64,000 nt of DNA, from positions 769,340-833,339 of the forward strand of contig NC_064048.1 of the NCBI RefSeq assembly GCF_932526225.1, written 5' to 3'. Position 1 is the first letter of the stretch, and each line of letters opens with the position of its first letter. Below, piece after piece: positions 1-7,443 of the stretch. The notes beneath the pieces were generated by a model, which saw nothing but the letters and a program-made list of their open reading frames with translations, did no database searches and was not told where the DNA came from. This DNA is from Nematostella vectensis (taxonomy: Eukaryota > Cnidaria > Anthozoa > Actiniaria > Edwardsiidae). Position numbers and translations under genes: made by a program.

Positions 1-1665
1 AGCAAGCTCGACGCAACACAGCTCCCACAGAGAGAGGCGTTCCACTCCAAACTCAACGACACCGACATATCGGAGGAGGATCACCTGCACGCGCGGAGAG
101 TGTGGGAGGCCTTTGGGATGGGGACCATGAGGGATTACCACAATCTGTACCTAGAGTCGGATGTGTTGCTTTTAGCTGACGTTTTCGAGAACTTTAGGGG
201 CGTTTGTCTCAAGAATTACGGTCTGGACCCCGCTTGGTACTACACAGCGCCAGGGTTGGCTTGGGATGCAGCGTTGAAGACCACCAAGGTGAGGCTAGAG
301 CTTCTAACGGACTATGACATGTTGCTCATGATTGAGAAGGGCATCCGTGGGGGTGTCTCCATGATAAGCAACAGACATGGGGAGGCAAATAACCCTTACA
401 TGAAGGAGTATGACCCTGACCTACCCACAAAATATATCACCTACCTTGATGCTAACAATTTGTATGGCTGGGCGATGAGCAACCCTTTACCGACTCACGG
501 TTTCAGGTGGATGGGTGACCAAGAGCTGTCAGGTTGGAGAGACCGCCCATGCATTCTGGAGGTTGACTTGGAGTACCCTCATCACCTACATGACTTACAC
601 AACGATTACCCACTAGCCCCGGAATCTATCGGGCTAGGCAATGTGGACAAATTGGTCCCCAACCTTAACGACAAGACAAAGTACGTTATCCACCATGAGA
701 CTCTGAGACTTTATGTGAGTTTTGGGCTAAAAGTCACCAAGATTCACAGGGGTGTCACTTTTGAGGAGTCTGCTTGGCTGGAGCCCTACATTGACTTGAA
801 CACCGATCTGAGAGCCAAGGCGACAAACGATTTTGAGAAAGATTTTTTCAAGTTAATGAACAACTCCGTCTTTGGTAAGACTATGGAGAACATTAGGAAC
901 AGGGTGGACATTCGGTTGGTGACGGACGAGAAGCAGGCCAAGAAGCTCATATCAAAGCCGAACTATCAACATCGCACCATCTTTTGCGAGAATCTAGCCG
1001 CCATCCACATGAAGAAGACAAAGCTGATCTTCAACAAGCCTGTCTACTTGGGCATGTCCATTCTGGACCTGAGTAAGACGCTCATGTACGATTTCCACTA
1101 CAACTTCGTCAAGCCCAAGTACGGTGAGGATGCAAAGCTCTTATTCACTGATACTGACAGCCTGATGTATGAGATCGAGACGAAAGACTTTTACGAGGAC
1201 ATCAGCGGGGATGTGAGGTCCATGTTCGACACCAGCAACTTTCCGAAGGGTCACCCATCTGGTATTGAGGTGGGTGTGAACAAGAAAGTCATCGGAATGT
1301 TTAAAGATGAGGCTGGGGGCCAGCAAATCACAGAATTTGTAGGACTGAGGGCCAAACTTTACTCGTACAAGATGGATGAAGGTAAAGAAGAAAAGAAATG
1401 CAAGGGCGTCAAGAGAGCAGTCGTCAAGAAGAGCATCGGTTTCGATGACTACAAGGATTGCTTATTTGGTAAGAAACCTCAGATGAGACTTATGAATGTC
1501 ATCAGAAGTCATAAGCATGATGTTTACACTGAAACGGTGAACAAGGTCGCTCTATCTCATGAGGATGATAAACGGGTCATCTGTGATGATGGTATTCACA
1601 CCTTCGCTCACGGTCATTTCAGAACGCTATTAGGTGGTGGCTCAGTATCTTCAGGGACGACTTGA
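1..1665 (+). CDS. polB: Family B DNA polymerase, C-terminal part (5' end outside window)
   Basis: The frame is open from base 1, so the gene enters from the left. Replication enzyme of the Polinton, of the protein-primed family B type. Visible polymerase motifs are YLDANNLYGWAM (nt 442-477, motif A region), the NNSVFGKTMEN block (nt ~859-891, motif B region) and FTDTDSLMYE (nt ~1144-1173) with the two catalytic aspartates of motif C. The N-terminal exonuclease and terminal-protein parts are missing because of the window edge. The last 52 nt overlap the 3' end of the convergent integrase gene. The C-terminal Gly/Ser-rich tail falls in that overlap and may be an extension specific to this copy. 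No internal stop is seen. Confidence 0.93.
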   Translation, partial: SKLDATQLPQREAFHSKLNDTDISEEDHLHARRVWEAFGMGTMRDYHNLYLESDVLLLADVFENFRGVCLKNYGLDPAWYYTAPGLAWDAALKTTKVRLELLTDYDMLLMIEKGIRGGVSMISNRHGEANNPYMKEYDPDLPTKYITYLDANNLYGWAMSNPLPTHGFRWMGDQELSGWRDRPCILEVDLEYPHHLHDLHNDYPLAPESIGLGNVDKLVPNLNDKTKYVIHHETLRLYVSFGLKVTKIHRGVTFEESAWLEPYIDLNTDLRAKATNDFEKDFFKLMNNSVFGKTMENIRNRVDIRLVTDEKQAKKLISKPNYQHRTIFCENLAAIHMKKTKLIFNKPVYLGMSILDLSKTLMYDFHYNFVKPKYGEDAKLLFTDTDSLMYEIETKDFYEDISGDVRSMFDTSNFPKGHPSGIEVGVNKKVIGMFKDEAGGQQITEFVGLRAKLYSYKMDEGKEEKKCKGVKRAVVKKSIGFDDYKDCLFGKKPQMRLMNVIRSHKHDVYTETVNKVALSHEDDKRVICDDGIHTFAHGHFRTLLGGGSVSSGTT

Positions 1666-2606
1666 AGTTCTTCCCTAACGAACGACCTCCTTGGAGCGCC
1701 TTCGGAGAGGTAGTACAACACAGGCTGTCCAACTGAAACAACACTGCGTGATAGATCAAACACTTTCAAACTCCAAATGGGGTCTGTGGCTCGTCTGCGT
1801 TCACCTCCTTCCTCTTCTCCAGGAGCTAACAGATATCTAACTCTAACCCCTGGTGGTAGTCTAACTTCATCAAGTCCAACAGGCCGCTTATACGTTGGAG
1901 GGTCAATATCAACCTCTTTCAAACCAATAGATTTTGCAGGCTCTTTGCCAGTAATTCTTATGGGTTGACTATTCAGAGTTTTCAAAACACCTGGCAATCG
2001 TTTCACCCAAACTCTGGACCGATCATCGCTAATCATTTCTTGAGCATACTGATGAGAAAACAACCTCTCCGCCAGTGTTCTATTGGCGCGTTCGACAAAA
2101 GCCTGTGCGCGATGGTTCCCAGCCTCGCTTCGCTGGATGGTGACACCCTTCTTTTTCATAATCTTCGTTACCTCTCCCCTAAATTCTGTCCCCGGATCGA
2201 CAATCACCGTATGGGGCCATTTAAGTTTTCTGGAGTATATATTTTCAAACCCTTTAGCAATTCCACTCGAATCCTTGGTAGTCAGTGCTTCTGCATCTTT
2301 ATATCTCGAGGCAATATCAATCACGACCAACGCGTAACGGTAGGTTTTTCTGCCTACGTTATCGTGGGGCATAAACAACAGATCGGCTTGGTGAATCTGA
2401 TTAGGTTTATTCACAGTCCAATGCGGTCTGGGGACATACTTTGGAGCTGGGAGATAGATCTGCCACAACGCCTGTTTTTCAAGCCACCTCTTAGCCTCGG
2501 CTTCACTGACTTTAGCGACACTAGCTAACTTAGAAATAGCTGAATACCCTTTCCAGTATCCATCGGTGGAATAGTATATTTTTGATAACCTGCTTTCGTT
2601 ACTCAT
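1614..2606 (-). CDS. Polinton integrase (retroviral-like, rve family)
   Basis: A 330-aa protein. The central rve core carries the catalytic acidic triad: Asp75 (HQADLLF), Asp137 (VDPGTEF) and Glu172 (FVERANR), with near-D,D35E spacing. The N-terminal ~60 residues look like a helical DNA-binding region and the C-terminal ~80 residues resemble the SH3-like/chromodomain-type tail of Polinton integrases. It inserts the element DNA into host chromosomes. The gene is convergent with polB (52-nt 3' overlap) and divergent from the major capsid gene, sharing a 33-bp intergenic region. The start at 2606 is the first ATG, immediately after a TTTAAAGA-type box on the other strand. The triad is intact, so activity is plausible. 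Confidence 0.93.
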   Translation of the reverse strand: MSNESRLSKIYYSTDGYWKGYSAISKLASVAKVSEAEAKRWLEKQALWQIYLPAPKYVPRPHWTVNKPNQIHQADLLFMPHDNVGRKTYRYALVVIDIASRYKDAEALTTKDSSGIAKGFENIYSRKLKWPHTVIVDPGTEFRGEVTKIMKKKGVTIQRSEAGNHRAQAFVERANRTLAERLFSHQYAQEMISDDRSRVWVKRLPGVLKTLNSQPIRITGKEPAKSIGLKEVDIDPPTYKRPVGLDEVRLPPGVRVRYLLAPGEEEGGERRRATDPIWSLKVFDLSRSVVSVGQPVLYYLSEGAPRRSFVREELQVVPEDTEPPPNSVLK

Positions 2607-2640
2607 TTAAAGATTATCTCTCTTTTCTTAAAATAAAAGA
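2605..2640. promoter_or_regulatory. Divergent promoter between integrase and capsid genes
   Basis: ATTTAAAGAT (2605-2614) lies 26 nt before the capsid ATG. For the leftward integrase, a weaker ATTTTAAGAAA (complement, ~2623-2633) lies about 20 nt before its ATG. Short arms TCTTTT (2621-2626) and AAAAGA (2635-2640) form an inverted repeat that ends at the capsid start codon, as at other genes of the element. Confidence 0.6.
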
Positions 2641-3878
2641 TGGCACAAGCGATATCAGAAAAAATTAACCCAAACAGGATCCCACGGGAACCCTTCGGCC
2701 TGAAAGCGGAATCGTCGCTGAATCGGATTACATTCAATCCCTCATCGGCAAGTCCTGGAGAAACCCTCTATATAAATATTCCAAAACTTGCTGAAAATGT
2801 AGTGATTGTTCCAGGTAGTGTATCCTTACTATTTGACTTAAACGTCACAGGACACGCGAATAATACTCTCGTCAACAACGTTGGCCGGAACCTAGTGTCA
2901 AGACTCAAGATTCTTTTCGGTGGAGAAACACTACAGGATACTCAAAGATACGATCTCTTCCAAACCTATCACGACTTATACTTACAAGCTGAAGATCGTG
3001 AGGATAGAATAAAACAAGGTATCTCCTCTGAAAACATGAGGAAGCTCAGGACAAACGCAGGTGACAAAGCGACATCAGATGCTAAGGAAGTAGCTCTTGC
3101 AGCAGTTCACAACACCAAGTACTGCATTCCACTCGACCATCCTATTCTCGGCGAGCATGGGGTCTTTTATCCAAAGGCGTTACCTCATCCGCTAATCTTT
3201 GAAATTACTCTAGCCCCAGTTTCCGACGTCGTTGTTTATGCTGACACGGTCAAGACTCCAACGTACACAATCACAAACCTCGAGTTGGAATATGCTTGCA
3301 TCTCAAGTGAATACTTAGCTCGTGAGGCGTTGTCGGCTTATCAGGTTGGTAGAGGATTCTTTTACGAGAACGTCATTCTCCACAAAACGTTCACCATCTC
3401 CAAACCTAATGATGGTGTCATAAACGAGCACATTAATCTGCCGAGGAGGTCAATGACAGGGATATTGTGCCTGTTCACAGAGAGCTACACCGGAGGAGCA
3501 AGGGATTCCGAAAAGTTTGTCAATCCAAGCATCACATCGATCAACATTAATGTGGATGGCATGCCAAACCGTCTCTACTCCAAGGGAATGACACCGCCGG
3601 ACCTCTGGGAGTCGGTAAAGAAACGTTTCGGTAGAGAGGGTGTTAAGCAAAAGGAGTTTTACGCTAATAACAAATTTGCTCTGTGGGTCGACTTGAGGGC
3701 ACACCCAGATAACAGCATTCACGGAGGAGGTCTGGTCTTGAACAACACGCGGGACGGAGTAAAACTCGAGATGAAACGAAAAGTTGGAGGAACGGGAAAC
3801 ATCACCTGCTACATGTTTGTAGTAGCCGACGCGTTGATGGAGGTTATGAACTCGAATTTGAGAGCAATCATGTATTAA
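2640..3878 (+). CDS. Polinton major capsid protein (double jelly roll)
   Basis: A 412-aa protein recognised as the Polinton major capsid protein: length, N-terminal region and beta-rich pattern fit (VSLLFDLNVTG, GRNLVSRLKILFGGE, YDLFQTYHDLYL, C-terminal GNITCYMFVVADALMEV). The family adopts the double jelly-roll fold of adenovirus/PRD1-type capsids and would build the icosahedral shell. No signal peptide or membrane segment. It is followed, with only 28 nt between, by the packaging ATPase, the usual morphogenesis gene pair. Transcription probably starts from the TTTAAAGA box at 2606-2613. The ORF is intact from the first ATG to the stop. Assignment is by motif memory; a structural prediction would settle it. 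Confidence 0.87.
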   Translation: MAQAISEKINPNRIPREPFGLKAESSLNRITFNPSSASPGETLYINIPKLAENVVIVPGSVSLLFDLNVTGHANNTLVNNVGRNLVSRLKILFGGETLQDTQRYDLFQTYHDLYLQAEDREDRIKQGISSENMRKLRTNAGDKATSDAKEVALAAVHNTKYCIPLDHPILGEHGVFYPKALPHPLIFEITLAPVSDVVVYADTVKTPTYTITNLELEYACISSEYLAREALSAYQVGRGFFYENVILHKTFTISKPNDGVINEHINLPRRSMTGILCLFTESYTGGARDSEKFVNPSITSININVDGMPNRLYSKGMTPPDLWESVKKRFGREGVKQKEFYANNKFALWVDLRAHPDNSIHGGGLVLNNTRDGVKLEMKRKVGGTGNITCYMFVVADALMEVMNSNLRAIMY

Positions 3879-3906
3879 AAAGGACTTGTGTGATAATACA
3901 AAAAGA

Positions 3907-4533
3907 ATGGAAGAATTACGGGAAAAAGTTCCTTTTCATTGTATTATCACAGGACCTACTAATTGTGGGAAGACAAAGTACCTCACGGAACAGCTCCGAG
4001 GGCCGTTCCGGCATGTGTTTGAATACATTGTGTTGATTTGTCCGACTTATGCGAAAAACAAGTCCTATCGTAGATTTGCTCACGGAGATAAACGTTTCTT
4101 GGTATTATCGCCGGATGCTAGTAACACCGATGAGATTAACGAGTTACTAACAGATTGTGCGGTGCTATTTTCTGGTACAAATACGTTACTCGTTTTGGAT
4201 GACTGTGCTGTATCGAAAGATCTAAAGCAACGCTCGAACAAGTTTATCAATCTAGCGTTCTCAGGGAGACACGAAGGATTATCAGTGTGGGTATTGACGC
4301 AACAATTAACATCCATAGCAAAACCCTTCCGTGATAACGTCGCCTGTGTGGTCACATTCCATAATCCATCTCAAATTGGCACCAAAACACTGTTTGAAGA
4401 TTATGGAGGTGATTTAGACGTCGAGACTCGTAAAAAGTTCGTAGAACTGCTGAAAACTGAAAAGTATTCCAGACTCTGTTTCTGTCTACGGCATCCATTC
4501 CAAAATTATTTAGAGATTCCTGCGACGCGGTGA
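3907..4533 (+). CDS. A32/FtsK-like genome-packaging ATPase
   Basis: A 208-aa P-loop ATPase. Walker A is GPTNCGKT near residues 16-23, and the Walker B-like stretch LLVLDDCAV is followed by a Ser/Arg-rich segment (AFSGRHEGLSVWVLTQQ) with the sensor-like Thr-Gln-Gln. It matches Polinton/NCLDV A32-type packaging ATPases that pump DNA into the capsid. I chose the ATG at 3907; an in-frame TTG at 3886 would add seven residues but lies directly after the capsid stop and is less likely. A degenerate box, TATTAAAAAGGAC (3873-3885), overlaps the capsid stop codon and lies 21 nt upstream. The ORF is intact. Confidence 0.9.
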   Translation: MEELREKVPFHCIITGPTNCGKTKYLTEQLRGPFRHVFEYIVLICPTYAKNKSYRRFAHGDKRFLVLSPDASNTDEINELLTDCAVLFSGTNTLLVLDDCAVSKDLKQRSNKFINLAFSGRHEGLSVWVLTQQLTSIAKPFRDNVACVVTFHNPSQIGTKTLFEDYGGDLDVETRKKFVELLKTEKYSRLCFCLRHPFQNYLEIPATR

Positions 4534-4556
4534 GCTCTAGGGCTAGCCCCTCGAAG
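4534..4556. repeat. GC-rich palindromic repeat, intergenic copy
   Basis: The sequence contains the perfect 10-bp palindrome GGGCTAGCCC (4540-4549) flanked by CTCTA and CTCGAAG. It belongs to a family with consensus near CTCGAGGGGCTAGCCCCTCG, found several times in this element. This copy begins right after the ATPase stop. Confidence 0.6.
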
Positions 4557-4559
4557 TGG

Positions 4560-4595
4560 TTTAAAAACATCTTGGTCTACTTACAAAATAAGATG
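4560..4595 (+). promoter_or_regulatory. TTTAAAAA box and leader inverted repeat
   Basis: GTGG-TTTAAAAACATCTT begins with the box at 4560-4567. CATCTT (4568-4573) pairs with AAGATG (4590-4595), whose last three bases are the start codon of the next gene. The same 14-nt string TTTAAAAACATCTT recurs before the gene at 8791, which supports a functional element. Confidence 0.6.
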
Positions 4596-5123
4596 GCAAG
4601 CATTGAGGATTATATGGAAGAGGAGCCTAAGTCTAAGGGGAGCTCGAAGGGTGAGCCTCTCGAAGACGATGTTGAAGTCAAACGAGAATCGCTGGCTATT
4701 CTCGCATCTCTTGGGACTACGAAGGAATTTCTTGGTGTGGACATGAGTTTAGGGGATATCAAGAAGCTCCCGGCGAAAGACGTCGAAAAGTACTTTGTTC
4801 GCTACCAGACTGTCTTAGGCAAGCAAGTTACTGATGGATTAGTAGAATCAGCACTTCAAGTGGTGTCCCAAGTCATTTCCTACGTGGTTCCTGTAGATGA
4901 CACCGAAGCGCTTAGCAAAGACTTACAGAACGACGAGTTGGTTAAACGCGAATTGTCAAACTTTGCAGGTCTCTTGGTATTGAAGGGAGGAAGGATGGTA
5001 GCACTTGCTAGCGGTCTCTTTCGGGTCGCTAAGCATGTTAAACTAACACCTTCTTCGCAGGAGACTTCCAACAAACTTCAGGAAGTTTCAAGCACACCTG
5101 AGCAAGCTCTTGAGCACACCTGA
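4593..5123 (+). CDS. Conserved Polinton-type protein of unknown function
   Basis: A 176-aa soluble protein that I do not recognise beyond its position after the packaging ATPase. It is acidic and Ser/Lys-rich at the N-terminus. The middle (about residues 30-150) looks helical with amphipathic stretches (SLGDIKKLPAKDVEKYF; VESALQVVSQVISYVV). The start at 4593 is the first ATG after the promoter box; a GTG at 4530 in the same frame lies upstream of that box and is unlikely. A GC-rich palindromic repeat sits within its codons at 4642-4664. The stop codon lies inside the second unit of a 22-bp tandem repeat, so the last ~10 residues (TPEQALEHT) are repeat-encoded and the C-terminus may have been extended or moved by repeat growth. 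Confidence 0.7.
   Translation: MASIEDYMEEEPKSKGSSKGEPLEDDVEVKRESLAILASLGTTKEFLGVDMSLGDIKKLPAKDVEKYFVRYQTVLGKQVTDGLVESALQVVSQVISYVVPVDDTEALSKDLQNDELVKRELSNFAGLLVLKGGRMVALASGLFRVAKHVKLTPSSQETSNKLQEVSSTPEQALEHT
4642..4664. repeat. GC-rich palindromic repeat, in-frame copy
   Basis: GCTCGAAGGGTGAGCCTCTC followed by GAA aligns with the consensus seen at 5465 and 5615 with few changes. It is in frame within the 176-aa gene and encodes roughly SKGEPLE. Confidence 0.5.
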
Positions 5124-5200
5124 GCAAGCTCTTGAGCACACCTGAGCAAGCTCTTAAGCACAACTGAGCAAGCTCTTGAGCACACCTGAGCAAGCTCTTA
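5091..5200. repeat. 22-bp tandem repeat, five units
   Basis: Five units of AGCACACCTGAGCAAGCTCT plus T and G/A follow one another from 5091 to 5200; only the fourth has an internal change (ACAACTG). The repeat covers the 3' end of the 4593 gene and the gap before the next promoter box. Each unit contains TGA in one frame. Confidence 0.9.
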
Positions 5201-5212
5201 AGCATGATGTGA

Positions 5213-5245
5213 TTTAAAGATTCTTTATTCAGTGAGTAAAGAATC
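5213..5245 (+). promoter_or_regulatory. TTTAAAGA box with 9-bp leader inverted repeat
   Basis: GATTTAAAGA ends at 5220. GATTCTTTA (5219-5227) and TAAAGAATC (5237-5245) are perfect 9-bp arms; the right arm ends immediately before the ATG at 5246. Confidence 0.7.
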
Positions 5246-5665
5246 ATGTCTGACGAAAATCAAGAGGTTGAACAGATTACAAAGGACCCTCCCCCCAAGA
5301 ATAAGAGTGCTGCTAGAGAGAAAGACCCTAAAAAGGTTGCGTCCGGTAAGAGAGTTGCCGAATATAATAGGAGGTGTAGAGAAGCACTTGCTAGGGAAAT
5401 GGAACGCGAGGCGGAGGCGAGTTCGGAAGACGCTACACGAGCAGAGACACCCCACCCAGAGGGAGCTCGAGAGGCCAGCCTCTCAGGCGCCTGGATTCCA
5501 GAGCTATCGTTTACAACTGTACTGTCTCTAGTTGGAATAGGGTTTACCGCATTGGATATGTATATGCGTTTTTACAAAAAGACGCCCAAGACCGAAACTT
5601 TCGAGAGACCTGCCGCTCGAGGGGCTAGCCTCCCGAACGCGACGCCTAAAATAGGAATGTTGTGA
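5246..5665 (+). CDS. Small single-pass membrane protein of the Polinton
   Basis: A 139-aa protein with a highly charged Lys/Glu-rich N-terminal half (about residues 1-75) and one hydrophobic segment near residues 88-107 (FTTVLSLVGIGFTALDMYM), then a basic C-terminal tail. The layout suggests a membrane-anchored or virion-membrane protein, but no function is known to me. Two GC-rich palindromic repeats lie in frame (5465-5487 and 5615-5637) and encode the related peptides AREASLS and ARGASLP, so part of the sequence appears to come from repeat insertion. The start is fixed by the box and hairpin just upstream. The next box follows 1 nt after the stop. Confidence 0.7.
   Translation: MSDENQEVEQITKDPPPKNKSAAREKDPKKVASGKRVAEYNRRCREALAREMEREAEASSEDATRAETPHPEGAREASLSGAWIPELSFTTVLSLVGIGFTALDMYMRFYKKTPKTETFERPAARGASLPNATPKIGML
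5465..5487. repeat. GC-rich palindromic repeat, in-frame copy
   Basis: GAGAGG (5469-5474), loop CCAG and CCTCTC (5479-5484) form a perfect 6-bp stem. It is in frame in the 139-aa gene and encodes AREASLS. Confidence 0.65.
5615..5637. repeat. GC-rich palindromic repeat, in-frame copy
   Basis: GCTCGAGGGGCTAGCCTCCC followed by GAA, with the palindromic core GGCTAGCC (5623-5630). It is in frame in the same gene and encodes ARGASLP. Confidence 0.65.
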
Positions 5666-5673
5666 TTTAAAGA
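5666..5673 (+). promoter_or_regulatory. TTTAAAGA promoter box
   Basis: TGTGATTTAAAGATT matches the element consensus and lies 26 nt before the ATG at 5700. A weak inverted repeat (GACCTTT and AAAAGTC with one mismatch) lies between box and ATG. Confidence 0.65.
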
Positions 5674-5699
5674 TTAACCAGACCTTTAATAAAAAAGTC

Positions 5700-5924
5700 A
5701 TGTCAACTGAAAACAAGCTTGTGAAGACGTTTACCGATTCAGCGGTCATCATCGGGTTAGCCGCCGGTGTGGGTTATGTCGCTAAAAAGGCTATGAAAGA
5801 GTCATTCATCAGCGACCCTTCGTCGAGTGTTACAAACTACGCTAAATGGGTTGCTGTCCTGTCCGGCAGTATGTATCTGAAAGATTATCTGGAAACACAA
5901 AAGATTTTGCCGAAAGCGCTGTAG
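5700..5924 (+). CDS. Small membrane protein (74 aa)
   Basis: A 74-residue protein with two moderately hydrophobic stretches, about residues 13-30 (AVIIGLAAGVGYVAKKAM) and 50-65 (WVAVLSGSMYLKDYL), separated by a short polar loop. It lies in a run of small membrane-protein genes. No family function is known to me. Spacing to the promoter box and an intact frame support it as a real gene despite its small size. Confidence 0.65.
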   Translation: MSTENKLVKTFTDSAVIIGLAAGVGYVAKKAMKESFISDPSSSVTNYAKWVAVLSGSMYLKDYLETQKILPKAL

Positions 5925-5928
5925 GCGG

Positions 5929-5936
5929 TCTAAAGA
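5929..5936 (+). promoter_or_regulatory. TCTAAAGA promoter box (variant)
   Basis: GGCGGTCTAAAGATC at 5925-5938 is a T-to-C variant of the element box, 20 nt before the ATG at 5957. The same GGTCTAAAGA variant occurs before the small gene at 14047. Confidence 0.55.
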
Positions 5937-5956
5937 TCTCGCAGACTGATTAATAA

Positions 5957-6373
5957 ATGGCGAGTATAGCATTTATGATTGGTGGGGCTATTCTTAATGC
6001 GACGGCGTTTGTCGGAGGGAGTTACCTAGCGAGATACTTATCTTCTGACGCTACTCATGTTGATAAAGAAAAAATAAGACACGATAAAGCGCTTGAAAAG
6101 TATCAACAAGCAATGGGTGATTGGCAGAAAAAAAGACAGGAATACCAGGATTGGTTGACTGAACAATACAACGATAAAGTTCGTGCGGATGAGAACGATA
6201 AAGAGACGGATGAGGCCTTCAAACTATACGCTCAAACACATCCAGATTTTGATTTGAAAGAGCCTGAGCTCTCAGATTACTACAGACCAAGTAGCAACCA
6301 AAAGATGGGAGAGATGGCATATGTTGGAGGTGGAATGTTAGCCCTTGGCTATGTAGCGAGTAGGTGGATATGA
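5957..6373 (+). CDS. Conserved cnidarian Polinton protein with terminal membrane segments
   Basis: A 138-aa protein with an N-terminal hydrophobic segment (about residues 4-25, FMIGGAILNATAFVGGSYL), a charged helical middle with the block HDKALEKYQ...DWQKKRQEY (about 41-65), a motif around FKLYAQTHPDF, and a C-terminal hydrophobic segment (about 118-137, YVGGGMLALGYVASRWI). From memory this layout recurs in coral and hydra Polintons with unknown function; the two membrane ends bracketing a coiled coil suggest a virion or membrane scaffold role (inference). The ORF is intact, 32 nt after the previous gene. Confidence 0.75.
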   Translation: MASIAFMIGGAILNATAFVGGSYLARYLSSDATHVDKEKIRHDKALEKYQQAMGDWQKKRQEYQDWLTEQYNDKVRADENDKETDEAFKLYAQTHPDFDLKEPELSDYYRPSSNQKMGEMAYVGGGMLALGYVASRWI

Positions 6374-6383
6374 GCCGGCACGA

Positions 6384-6418
6384 CTTAAAGATTTCTTATC
6401 TTCAAACAAGATAAGAAA
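6384..6418 (+). promoter_or_regulatory. CTTAAAGA box with 11-bp leader inverted repeat
   Basis: The box CTTAAAGA (6384-6391) is followed by perfect 11-bp arms TTTCTTATCTT (6392-6402) and AAGATAAGAAA (6408-6418) with spacer CAAAC. The right arm ends on the A of the start codon. Confidence 0.7.
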
Positions 6419-7440
6419 TGGATACAGATTTTGATCCCACAACAGAAGAAGGTAGAGAAGATTTGAATACTACTGTAGACGAAGATTATGACTCTCTTAT
6501 TCCAAACGATGGTGAGGGAAGAGAATCATGGAATGAAAGGATTTCAAACAGATTTGGTAGAGGTGCAAGCTATGTGAGTAGGAGGTTGACCGACTTATGG
6601 AAAACACGAAACCCCGGGAGGGCTGTCCCCGAGTACATGGAGTTACAGAATATGGGAGGTTCTCCTTCAACGGACACACTTAGGGTAGACCTTTTGTTAT
6701 CGAAATATCCAGATCTTGATGAAAATTTAGTTCAGATTTCAACGGATGAGAGAGGAAAACAATTCATTTCCTTCTATTCTGCGAGAAAAGGTGGTTGGAC
6801 TATACCAGAAAGGTTGTATAATGAGGATAGAACTGTGCGGAAGAGTGTTGACACCAAAATCAGATCCGGAAAGTACAAGCAAATTCAGATTCAACTCGAT
6901 GAACTAGACGCTACAGCTAATACACTCAGAGAAGAAGAAGAGAGAAACACCGAGCAAATGAGAAAAAATAATGAGGAACGAAGTGAAACAACTAACCAAG
7001 AAAGACTAAGAGCTATAGATCGTAAAAATGAAGAGCTCAGCGAAAGAAATTCTGTCATAGATGAGACTTTGGAAGAGAATCAATTGGAGAGAGAAAATCT
7101 TGAAGAGAGAATGTCGTTGAAAGATCGTGTCAAAGCGATTTTTAAGAAATACGGATTTACAGTCGCTGCTGTCGTTACCGCTGTGGGCGTTGTTATCGGT
7201 GTTATTGTCTCTAATCTGAAAGCTGGGCTGACTAGTGTTGCAAAAGGTGTTGGAAATGGTCTGAAAACAATAGGCAAAAAATTAGGAGAAATACTCCCAG
7301 GAATGGTTGGTGCGATAGCTAGTTTCATATTTAGAACGGCGGGTGAAGTTGTTGGCTTTTTAGCTAAAAACGCTTGGCTTCTCATCGTCGCTGTCGTTCT
7401 GTACTTCGTAGAACGATTTAAAAGGAGACGGAAATCATAA
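6418..7440 (+). CDS. Large coiled-coil/membrane protein conserved in cnidarian Polintons
   Basis: A 340-aa protein. Residues 1-60 are acidic, ~60-150 form a mixed globular region, and ~155-235 are a long charged coiled coil rich in Glu, Arg and Asn. The C-terminal third is hydrophobic: a first segment near 243-263 (FTVAAVVTAVGVVIGVIV), a Gly/Lys-rich amphipathic part, and a second near 308-332 (VVGFLAKNAWLLIVAVVLYFV) ending in a basic RFKRRRKS tail. From memory the KYGFTV...AWLLI block is common in coral Polinton copies; function unknown. It could be a fusion, penetration or internal-membrane protein (inference). The minor capsid gene starts 3 nt after its stop. Confidence 0.78.
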   Translation: MDTDFDPTTEEGREDLNTTVDEDYDSLIPNDGEGRESWNERISNRFGRGASYVSRRLTDLWKTRNPGRAVPEYMELQNMGGSPSTDTLRVDLLLSKYPDLDENLVQISTDERGKQFISFYSARKGGWTIPERLYNEDRTVRKSVDTKIRSGKYKQIQIQLDELDATANTLREEEERNTEQMRKNNEERSETTNQERLRAIDRKNEELSERNSVIDETLEENQLERENLEERMSLKDRVKAIFKKYGFTVAAVVTAVGVVIGVIVSNLKAGLTSVAKGVGNGLKTIGKKLGEILPGMVGAIASFIFRTAGEVVGFLAKNAWLLIVAVVLYFVERFKRRRKS

Positions 7441-7443
7441 CAA

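Noticed and set aside
1965-2528. 187-codon plus-strand frame
   Set aside because: Shadow of the integrase gene on the opposite strand.
3886-3906. TTG start for the packaging ATPase
   Set aside because: Eukaryotic translation context and spacing to the box favour the ATG at 3907.
4530-4592. GTG start extending the 176-aa gene
   Set aside because: It lies upstream of the promoter box and covers a palindromic repeat.
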